A stretch of DNA of 64,000 nt. Origin: an uncultured Oscillospiraceae bacterium (GTDB taxonomy: Bacteria > Bacillota > Clostridia > Oscillospirales > Oscillospiraceae). Positions 56,785 to 64,000 of this stretch are shown here, in pieces. A program made the position numbers and the translations under genes. The stretch spans positions 1-64,000 of the forward strand of contig CANQXG010000002.1 of NCBI GenBank assembly GCA_947627735.1, read 5' to 3'. The notes below the pieces were generated by a model, which had not been told where the DNA came from, ran no database searches, and saw nothing but the letters and a program-made list of their open reading frames with translations. Position 1 is the first letter of the stretch; the number at the start of each line of letters is the position of its first letter.

Positions 56785-57657
56785 ATGTCGCTGCAAATCC
56801 TGATCAACGGCATAGCCACAGGCTCGATCTACGCGCTGATCGCCACGGGCTTTGCCCTGATCTTCAATGTCCTGAAGTTTTCCAACTTCTCTCACGGCGC
56901 AACCATGACCGCCAGCGCCTTTGTGGCGTACTTCCTTCTGGAGGGAGCAGGGCTGGGCCTGGTCCCCACGCTGCTGGTGGCTGCCGCGGCCGGGGCGCTG
57001 ATCGCCTTGGTGGGCGAGTTCGTGGGCTTCCGCCGTATCCTGCTCAACCACTCCAGCGCCACTTATTTCTTCGTGTCCTCCATCACCCTGGGCACGCTGT
57101 ATGAGGGCCTGGTGACCATCAAGGCGGGGTCCAACTTCTTCAACTTCCCCCGCTTTTTCTCCACCCCCACCATCAACATCGGCGCGCAGGTCATCTCCAC
57201 CAGCGATGTGGTGATGTTCTGCATCAGCATGGTCGCGCTGCTGATCCTGGCCTTCATCATCCAGAAGACCCGTCTGGGCCGGGCGCTGCGGGCCATCTCC
57301 TTCGACCGTGATACCGCCCAGCTGATGGGCATCAACTCCACCCGCATCATCCAGCTCACCTTCGTCATCTCCGGCGTCCTGGCCGGCATCGCGGGCGTGT
57401 TCCTGGGGATCAAGTACACCCTGTACCCCACCCTGGGTTCGCTGGTGGTGAAGGGCTTCATCGCCTCCGTCATCGGCGGACTGGGGAGCCTGACCGGCGC
57501 GGTCATCGGCGCGGTGCTGCTGGGCGTGGTGGAGACGATCCTGCTGAGCCTGCTGGGTTCCGGCTATTCCACCATCGCCACGTTCGCCATCATGCTGGTG
57601 TTCCTGCTGTTCCGTCCCCAGGGCATCGCCGGCAGCAACGTGCAGGAAAAAGCGTAA
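56785..57657 (+). CDS. livH: Liv-family ABC transporter permease (LivH-like)
   Basis: 290 aa with about eight membrane segments. GIATGSIYALIATGFALIF is the N-terminal signature and GRALRAISFDRDTAQLMGIN the ATPase-contact loop. The ATG at 56785 is used since GGAGG is six bases before it; a GTG one codon upstream is too close. It pairs with the LivM-like permease 12 bases downstream. Confidence 0.9.
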   Translation: MSLQILINGIATGSIYALIATGFALIFNVLKFSNFSHGATMTASAFVAYFLLEGAGLGLVPTLLVAAAAGALIALVGEFVGFRRILLNHSSATYFFVSSITLGTLYEGLVTIKAGSNFFNFPRFFSTPTINIGAQVISTSDVVMFCISMVALLILAFIIQKTRLGRALRAISFDRDTAQLMGINSTRIIQLTFVISGVLAGIAGVFLGIKYTLYPTLGSLVVKGFIASVIGGLGSLTGAVIGAVLLGVVETILLSLLGSGYSTIATFAIMLVFLLFRPQGIAGSNVQEKA

Positions 57658-57669
57658 GGAGGCGTCAGA

Positions 57670-58554
57670 ATGTCTGCTCTTATTTCGAACGTTCTCACGC
57701 AGGTGTTCATCACCCTCATCGCCGTGGCGGGCGTGTATGTGCTCACCGGTCTGACGGGCATGTTCAGCCTGGGCCAGGCGGCCTTCATGGCCATCGGCGC
57801 CTACGCCTCCGGTCTGCTGGTCATCCGTGCCCACCTGCCCATCCCGCTGGCCATGCTGCTGGCGGTGCTGCTGGCCACGGTGGTGGGCTATCTGATCGGC
57901 TATCCCGTGGTGCGGCTGCGGCGTGACTACATATCGCTGGTGACGCTGGGCTTCGGCGAGGCCATCGCGGCGCTGCTCAACCGCATGACCACCCTCACCG
58001 GCGGCGCCTCCGGCCTGACCGGCATCCCCCGGACCGTGGGTCTGGGCGTGACGGCGGTGTCCGCGGTGATCGCCATCGCCCTGGTGGCGTCGTTCAAGAC
58101 GAGCAAATATGGCCGGCAGTGCATCGCCCTGCGGGGCGACCCCCTGGCCGCCCAGGCCATGGGCATCAACGTCACCCGGGTGAAGATGATCGCTTTCCTT
58201 CTGAGCGTGGCCCTGACGGCCTACTCCGGGTGCCTGTACGCCTTCTATATGTCCTACGTGGACCCCAGCGGCTTCGGCTGGAAGAAGAGCGCGGACTGGG
58301 TCATCATGGTGTTCTTCGGCGGCGTCAACAGCCTGACCGGTTCCACCATCGGCGCGTTCGTCCTCAGCGGCCTGCCCCAGGTGCTGCGCAGTCTGCAGAA
58401 TTACCGCTACGTCATCTACGCCGTGCTGGTGCTCATCATCCTGAACTTCAAGCCCTCCGGACTGCTGGGCGAGTGGGAGCTGACGCCCCGGAACGTGAAG
58501 CGGCTGTTCGCCGGCCGGAAAAAGCCGGCGGAGAAAAAACAGGAGGAGGTGTGA
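57670..58554 (+). CDS. livM: Liv-family ABC transporter permease (LivM-like)
   Basis: 294 aa. GMFSLGQAAFMAIGAYASG and the coupling loop SKYGRQCIALRGDPLAAQAMGIN are characteristic of LivM. About nine membrane segments are present. The tail is Lys-rich and cytoplasmic. AAGGAGG precedes the ATG, and the first ATPase starts three bases after the stop. Confidence 0.9.
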   Translation: MSALISNVLTQVFITLIAVAGVYVLTGLTGMFSLGQAAFMAIGAYASGLLVIRAHLPIPLAMLLAVLLATVVGYLIGYPVVRLRRDYISLVTLGFGEAIAALLNRMTTLTGGASGLTGIPRTVGLGVTAVSAVIAIALVASFKTSKYGRQCIALRGDPLAAQAMGINVTRVKMIAFLLSVALTAYSGCLYAFYMSYVDPSGFGWKKSADWVIMVFFGGVNSLTGSTIGAFVLSGLPQVLRSLQNYRYVIYAVLVLIILNFKPSGLLGEWELTPRNVKRLFAGRKKPAEKKQEEV

Positions 58555-58557
58555 GCC

Positions 58558-59322
<765 letters not shown>

Positions 59323-59324
59323 GC

Positions 59325-60032
59325 ATGGAGACTATACTGAAAGTGACCGGCCTGTCGGTCAGCTACGGCCATGTGGAGGCCCTGCGCGGCGTGGACGTGG
59401 ACGTGCGACGGGGGCAGATCGTGTCCATCATCGGCGCCAACGGCGCCGGCAAGACCACCCTTCTGCGCACCATATCCGGCATGGTGAAGCCCCTGGCGGG
59501 CACCATCGAGTTCGAGGGAAAGCCCCTGCCGAAAAAGCCCCATAAGATCGTGGCCGAGGGCGTCATCCACGTGCCCGAGGGGCGCAAGTGCTTTTCCGGC
59601 CTGACCATCCGGGACAACCTGCTCACCGGCGGGTACGTGTTCAAGGGCAGGGACCTGAACGAGGACCTGCAGGAGCAGTACAAGCTCTTCCCCATCCTGG
59701 AGCAGCGGAAAAACCAGTACGCCGGCACCCTGTCCGGCGGCGAGCAGCAGATGCTGGCGGTGGCCCGGGGACTGATGGGCCGGCCCAAGATCCTGCTGCT
59801 GGACGAGCCGTCCATGGGCCTGGCCCCCATCATCGTCAACCAGATCTATGACCTGATCCGGCAGATCAGGGACCGGGGCATCACCGTGCTGCTGGTGGAG
59901 CAGAACGCCCGGAAGGCCCTGGGCGTGTGCGACTACGCCTACGTGCTGGAGAACGGCCGCATCAACCTGCAGGGCACCGGCGAGGAGCTGCTGGGTTCCG
60001 ACGAGGTGCGCAAGGCCTATCTGGCCGGGTGA
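59325..60032 (+). CDS. livF: Liv-family ABC transporter ATPase (LivF-like)
   Basis: 235 aa from ATG 59325, which has AAGGAGG seven bases upstream; an ATG two codons earlier overlaps the livG stop and is the alternative. Walker A GANGAGKTT, VPEGRKCFSGLTI, signature LSGGEQQM and Walker B LLLDEPSMGLAP are intact. It completes the five-part transporter. The VOC gene begins four bases after its stop. Confidence 0.92.
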   Translation: METILKVTGLSVSYGHVEALRGVDVDVRRGQIVSIIGANGAGKTTLLRTISGMVKPLAGTIEFEGKPLPKKPHKIVAEGVIHVPEGRKCFSGLTIRDNLLTGGYVFKGRDLNEDLQEQYKLFPILEQRKNQYAGTLSGGEQQMLAVARGLMGRPKILLLDEPSMGLAPIIVNQIYDLIRQIRDRGITVLLVEQNARKALGVCDYAYVLENGRINLQGTGEELLGSDEVRKAYLAG

Positions 60033-60036
60033 GAGC

Positions 60037-60399
60037 ATGGGCTACACACCGGATCTCCGCTTCGACCACATGGGCGTCAACTGCGCCGATGGGGAGCAGG
60101 CCGCGGCCTGCGCCGACCGCTTCGCGCTGCTGTTCGGCATCCCCCGGGACCCGGACAGGGAGGGAGCCGGGTCCTGCTACTCCGGGGCACAGATCGAGTG
60201 GATGAAGGGTCCCGGCCCGGGCGCATGCGGACACATCGCCCTGGCCACCGCCGACCTGCCCGGCGCCCGGGCATGGCTGGAGGAGCGGGGCTTCACCTTC
60301 GACGACGCCACCGCCAAATACTTCCCCGACGGGCGGATGCTGGTCATCTACGCCCGGGAGCAGATCGGCGGCTTCGCCATCCATCTGGTCCAGCGGTGA
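60037..60399 (+). CDS. Stand-alone VOC-fold protein like the C-terminal domain of clostridial KDPG aldolase
   Basis: 120 aa. LRFDHMGVNC, WMKGPGPGACGHIAL and REQIGGFAIHLVQ match, from memory, the glyoxalase-type (VOC) domain fused to the C-terminus of many Firmicutes KHG/KDPG aldolases. Here there is no aldolase domain; the frame starts cleanly four bases after livF. His11 and the GHI histidine could bind metal. Next to a sugar-acid-type dehydratase, a role as isomerase or lyase accessory in the same pathway is plausible. Confidence 0.65.
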   Translation: MGYTPDLRFDHMGVNCADGEQAAACADRFALLFGIPRDPDREGAGSCYSGAQIEWMKGPGPGACGHIALATADLPGARAWLEERGFTFDDATAKYFPDGRMLVIYAREQIGGFAIHLVQR

Positions 60400-60438
60400 G
60401 AAAAGGCAGAATATTTACAGAATAATCACAAATACGCG

Positions 60439-60464
60439 CGGCGGCCCCGTCCGGCGGGGCTGCC
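60439..60464 (+). terminator. Hairpin between the VOC and dehydratase genes
   Basis: The stem CGGCCCCG/CGGGGCTG with a short loop is followed by CCATTTG. It has no proper T-run, so it may act as a processing or attenuation site. Confidence 0.45.
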
Positions 60465-60480
60465 ATTTGGGAGGACAAGC

Positions 60481-62157
60481 ATGACTGGTGAGAAGATACG
60501 GTCCTGGAACGAGGAGTCGCTGGACCACAGAAACGCCCTGCTGTACGCCATGGGCATCAGCCAGGAGGACGCCAAGCGCCCCGTGATCGGCCTGATAAAC
60601 GGCTGGAACGAGATGAACCCCGGCCACTTCCCCTTCGACAAGCAGGTCATCGCCGAGATGAAGGAGGAGATCTACGCCGCGGGGGGCCTGGCCCTGGAGC
60701 TGCCGGTGACCGGCATATGCGACGGCATGTGCTCCAACACCCCCGGCGACCGCTACACCCTGCCCGCCCGGGACCTGGTGTCCGGGGAGGTGGAGACCGT
60801 GGCGGAGCTGAACGGCCTGGAGGGCATGATCATCATGGCCACCTGCGACAAGGTGGTGCCGGGCATGATCATGGGCGCGCTGCGGGTGAACATCCCCACC
60901 GTCATGTTCACCGGCGGGTACATGGCCGCCGGCCATTACAAGGGCCACATGCTGACCCTGACCCACACCAAGCAGGCCTACGCCGCCTATGTGGCCGGGG
61001 ACATCACCCGGGAGCAGTACAAGGCCGTGGTCAGCAGCGCCTGCCCCACCCCCGGCGCCTGCCCCTTCATGGGCACCGCCAACACCATGAGTTCCATGGC
61101 GGAGATATTGGGCCTGAGTCCCCACGGCAACGCCAGCTGCCGCAGCCAGAGCGAGAAGTGGCACGCCCTGGCCCGGGAGGCCGCCCGGGGCGTGATGCGG
61201 GCCTGGGAGCAGGACATCCGCCCCCGGGACATCATCGACCAGACCAGCTTTGAGAACGTGGTGCGCTATATGATGGCCACCGGCGGCAGCACCAACAGCG
61301 TGCTGCACATCCCCGCCCTGGCCCGGCAGATCGGCTGCGACATCACCCCGGAGACCTTCGACCGCATCAGCCGGGAGGTGCCGGTCATCAGCACCATCTA
61401 TCCCAACCACCCCACCTATACCATGGAGGAGTTCGACGCCGCCGGCGGCCTGGGGGCCGTGGTGAAGGAGCTGGCCGCCGCCGGGAAGATCGACGTCGAT
61501 GCCAAGGGCGTGTTCGGCACCATCGGCGAGAAGGCCGCCCTGGCGGAGAACAAGAACCCCGAGGTGATCCACCCCGTCAGCGACCCCATCCATGAGCAGG
61601 GGGGCCTGGCGGTGCTCCACGGCAACATCGGCCCCGACAGCGCCATCGTCAAGTTCAGCGCCGTGGACCCGGCCGCCTGGCGCTTCAGCGGCCCGGCCCG
61701 GTGCTTCGACAGCCAGGACGACGCCTGGCACGCCATTCTGGAGGACCGGATCGAGGCCGGGGACGTGGTGGTCATCCGCTACGAGGGACCCAAGGGCAGC
61801 CCCGGCATGCCCCACATGGAGACCTTCATGGCCGCCGTGCTGGGCAAGGGCATGGGCACGAAGCTGGCCCTGGTGTCCGACGGGCGCTTCAGCGGCGCCA
61901 CCGGCGGACTGGCCATCGGCCACGTCAGCCCCGAGGCCTATGAGGGCGGGCCGCTGGCCCTGCTGCGGGACGGGGACATGATCCACATCGACATCCGTGA
62001 TCGCACCCTCACCGCCGACGTGAGCGACGAGGAGTTCGCCCGCCGGAAAGCCCAGTGGCAGCCCGTGCGCAAGCCGGCCACCGGCTGGCTGCAGCTTTAC
62101 CGCAAGCACTGCACCTCCGCCCACCGGGGCGCCACCGTCTACTGGGACAATGACTGA
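60481..62157 (+). CDS. IlvD/Edd-family dehydratase, probably for a sugar acid
   Basis: 558 aa, full length. [10 protein letters not shown] (42-51), ICDGM (79-83), the cluster cysteine in ATCDK (C122) and CPTPGACP (188-195) before [10 protein letters not shown] give the iron-sulfur site. The PGH/CDG variant is seen in some archaeal and clostridial IlvD-like proteins. The enzyme removes water from a dihydroxy acid to give a 2-oxo-acid. Absence of other ilv genes and the LacI/epimerase/VOC neighbours favour a sugar acid such as gluconate or galactonate. The ATG follows GGGAGG. Confidence 0.82.
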   Translation: MTGEKIRSWNEESLDHRNALLYAMGISQEDAKRPVIGLINGWNEMNPGHFPFDKQVIAEMKEEIYAAGGLALELPVTGICDGMCSNTPGDRYTLPARDLVSGEVETVAELNGLEGMIIMATCDKVVPGMIMGALRVNIPTVMFTGGYMAAGHYKGHMLTLTHTKQAYAAYVAGDITREQYKAVVSSACPTPGACPFMGTANTMSSMAEILGLSPHGNASCRSQSEKWHALAREAARGVMRAWEQDIRPRDIIDQTSFENVVRYMMATGGSTNSVLHIPALARQIGCDITPETFDRISREVPVISTIYPNHPTYTMEEFDAAGGLGAVVKELAAAGKIDVDAKGVFGTIGEKAALAENKNPEVIHPVSDPIHEQGGLAVLHGNIGPDSAIVKFSAVDPAAWRFSGPARCFDSQDDAWHAILEDRIEAGDVVVIRYEGPKGSPGMPHMETFMAAVLGKGMGTKLALVSDGRFSGATGGLAIGHVSPEAYEGGPLALLRDGDMIHIDIRDRTLTADVSDEEFARRKAQWQPVRKPATGWLQLYRKHCTSAHRGATVYWDND

Positions 62158-62200
62158 CGTCCCCGGTACGGCGCAAGATCATATCCGAAGGAGTCGCCCC

Positions 62201-63217
62201 ATGGCAAGCATGAAGGAAGTGGCGGACGCCGCGGGCGTATCCGTCAGCACCGTATCCCGTGTCCTCAACGGCAAGAGCTGCGTCAACAGCGCCACCCGCC
62301 AGCGGGTGCTGGAGGTGGTGGAGCAGACCAAATTCCACCCCAACGTCCTGGCCAAGAGCCTGAAGCTGGGCCGCAGCCATACCATATGTCTGCTGGTGCC
62401 CTCCATTGAAAACCAGATCTTCGCCCACATCACCCGGGGCCTGGAGGACACCGCCCGCAAGAGCGGCTTCGCGGTGGTGCTGTGCAACACCGACGAGGAC
62501 GCCATGGTGGAGCGGGCCTACATCGACAAGATGAAGACCTACTGGATCGAGGGCTTCGCCATCTGCCCCACCGCCGGCGGCAACGAGGACTATATCCGGG
62601 ACCTGCGGGCCAGCGGCTTTCCCACCGCCCTGGTCTGCCGCTACTCCCAGGAGGACGTGGGGGCCATGGACATCGTTTCCGTGGACAACTACCAGGCCGC
62701 CTACGACGGCACGAAGTACCTCATCCGCACCGGCCACCGGCGCATTGCCCTGGCCGCCGGGCGGGAAGAGCTGTTCCTGTACCGGGAGCGGTACAGGGGC
62801 TACTGCGCGGCCCTGGCGGACGCCGGCATTCCCTATGACGACGAGCTGGTCATGCGGGAGGTGAGCGGCACGGACAGCTTTTACCAGGCCACCCGCCAGG
62901 TGATGAGCCTGCCGGAGCCGCCGGACGCCATCTTCGCCACCAGCGACCCCAAGGCCTTCGTGGTGATGCACGCGCTGCATGACCTGGGCAAGCGCATCCC
63001 TCAGGACGTGTCCCTGCTGGGGTTCGACAACGTGGCGCTGTCGTCCAATATGGAGCCGCCCCTGTCCACCGTGGGCCAGCCCCTGTACGAGATGGGCTGC
63101 GCCGCGGCCAAGACGCTGCTGCGGCAGATCGACTACAAGAACAAAAACGGCGTGCTGCCCCCGGCCATCCACCACGTGATGGGCGTGGACCTGATCATCC
63201 GCCGCTCCACCAACTGA
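62201..63217 (+). CDS. LacI-family transcriptional regulator
   Basis: 338 aa. The N-terminal HTH and hinge (MKEVADAAGVSVSTVSRVLNG) are canonical, and the periplasmic-binding-type effector domain includes CLLVPSIENQIFA and the C-terminal SLLGFDNV. AAGGAG precedes the ATG at 62201; upstream in-frame codons lie in the dehydratase tail. It most likely binds the palindromes at 55114-55308 and responds to the pathway substrate. It is co-oriented with the genes it would control. Confidence 0.92.
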   Translation: MASMKEVADAAGVSVSTVSRVLNGKSCVNSATRQRVLEVVEQTKFHPNVLAKSLKLGRSHTICLLVPSIENQIFAHITRGLEDTARKSGFAVVLCNTDEDAMVERAYIDKMKTYWIEGFAICPTAGGNEDYIRDLRASGFPTALVCRYSQEDVGAMDIVSVDNYQAAYDGTKYLIRTGHRRIALAAGREELFLYRERYRGYCAALADAGIPYDDELVMREVSGTDSFYQATRQVMSLPEPPDAIFATSDPKAFVVMHALHDLGKRIPQDVSLLGFDNVALSSNMEPPLSTVGQPLYEMGCAAAKTLLRQIDYKNKNGVLPPAIHHVMGVDLIIRRSTN

Positions 63218-63238
63218 CGGTCGGGAAAGGAGCTAGCC

Positions 63239-64000
63239 TTGAACCTGCTGGGCATCAACCTTTGGAACTGGCGCCCCGGGCTGGACCGGGAGTGCGCGGC
63301 CCTGCCGGAGCATGTAGCGGCGCTGGGCTTCGACGCGGTGGAGCTGCCCATGACGGACAGCGCCCTGCCGGAGGGGATGGAACAGGCCCTGCGCCGCAGC
63401 GGCCTGGCCGTGACCATGTGCGCGGCCCTGGGACCGGGACGGGACCTGTCCAGCCCGGAGGAGGCCGTGCGGCGGAGCACCATGGACTACCTGACCGAAT
63501 GCCTGCGCACCGGCGCGTCGGTGGGGGCGACGGTGCTGTGCGGGCCGCTGTATACCGGCGGGGGAAAGCGCCATACGCTTCCCCCGGAGGAGAAGGCCCG
63601 GGAGTGGGAGCGGGCGGTGACCGGTCTGCGGGAACTGGCCCGCCGGGCCGGGGACTGGGGCGTGGCGCTGAGTCTGGAGCCGCTGAACCGCTACCGCACC
63701 AGCGTGGCCAACACCGCCGCGCAGGTGCTGACCATGATCGAGGACATAGGCGAGGCCGGCGTGGGGCTGCACTTCGACACCTATCACGCCTGCCTGGAGG
63801 AAAAGGACCTGCTCCGGGCGCTGGAGGGCGCCCTTGAAAGCGGGCGGGTGAACCACTTCCACGCCTGCGCCAACAACCGGGGCGCCCCCGGCCAAGGGGT
63901 CATCCCCTGGGACGATGTGATGGACCTGCTGGTCCGCTACGGCTACGCCGGGCACATCACCATGGAGACCTTCGCCCCCGGCGGGCTGGACGCCAGCTGG
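63239..64000 (+). CDS. Sugar phosphate isomerase/epimerase (tagatose/psicose epimerase type), 3' end cut
   Basis: 254 residues are visible before the window ends. It starts at TTG seven bases after AAAGGAG. The AP-endonuclease-2 TIM barrel has the four metal ligands in order: Glu in SLEPLNRY, Asp in HFDTYH, His in NHFHACANN and Glu in METF, as in D-tagatose 3-epimerase and D-psicose 3-epimerase. It would isomerise a ketose or related sugar in the pathway fed by the Liv-like importer. The exact sugar is unknown. Confidence 0.82.
   Translation, partial: MNLLGINLWNWRPGLDRECAALPEHVAALGFDAVELPMTDSALPEGMEQALRRSGLAVTMCAALGPGRDLSSPEEAVRRSTMDYLTECLRTGASVGATVLCGPLYTGGGKRHTLPPEEKAREWERAVTGLRELARRAGDWGVALSLEPLNRYRTSVANTAAQVLTMIEDIGEAGVGLHFDTYHACLEEKDLLRALEGALESGRVNHFHACANNRGAPGQGVIPWDDVMDLLVRYGYAGHITMETFAPGGLDASW

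Overview
The window is high-GC DNA from an anaerobic Firmicute, most likely an Oscillospiraceae-type gut Clostridium (Flavonifractor/Lawsonibacter/Oscillibacter relatives). This is inferred from the gene set: ferredoxin-dependent 2-oxoacid oxidoreductase, butyrate-type CoA-transferases, a fused Rel protein, a homodimer-type glycyl-tRNA synthetase and DUF4358 lipoproteins, all with strong GC-ending codon use. No species can be named from the sequence alone.

Chromosomal left part (1-34.0 kb). It opens with the end of one CoA-transferase, a short pyruvate kinase-like gene, a second CoA-transferase, a P-loop ATPase and a four-subunit VOR/KOR-type oxidoreductase. Together these look like a fermentative module that makes acyl-CoA from 2-oxoacids and exchanges CoA. 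Next come a flavodoxin, a MaoC hydratase, a metallo-hydrolase, dtd, rel and recJ, then two secreted or anchored proteins, tcdA, a complete peptide-type ABC transporter with sfsA, an MFS transporter, a CxxC-repeat surface protein, a degenerate NAD-synthetase paralogue, glycyl-tRNA synthetase and yfbR. An operon of O-antigen-ligase-like protein, radical SAM enzyme and methyltransferase and a large anchored Ser/Pro-rich protein precede tRNA-Asp and tRNA-Thr. Three modular palindromic repeats lie between genes in this part.

Integrated element (34047-53016, about 18.9 kb). A tyrosine integrase has inserted an element into the 3' end of tRNA-Thr. Both 53-bp att repeats, putative integrase arm sites at both ends and a replacement terminator can be read. 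Cargo: integrase, DnaC-like loader, replisome-organizer protein and HTH protein; an XRE-DUF3883 regulator and a cell-wall-binding protein, each behind a similar leader/antisense RNA module; an XRE-ImmA pair; and a GC-rich potassium/magnesium cassette (ktrB, ktrA, kdpD-like, kdpE, corA) flanked by two degenerate tRNA-Met-like direct repeats. No capsid or conjugation genes are visible.

Right part (53.0-64 kb). An IS200/IS605 remnant and a MATE exporter are followed by a Liv-family ABC transporter, a stand-alone VOC protein, an IlvD/Edd-family dehydratase, a LacI regulator and a sugar epimerase that is cut by the window end. Palindromic LacI-type operators lie before the transporter. The neighbourhood suggests uptake and breakdown of a sugar acid rather than branched-chain amino acids.

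The most unusual structure is the pair of RNA modules at 39.2-39.4 and 41.2-41.4 kb. Each has opposing promoters, shared hairpins and a leader terminator before the gene, which resembles antisense-RNA transcription attenuation known from Gram-positive plasmids.
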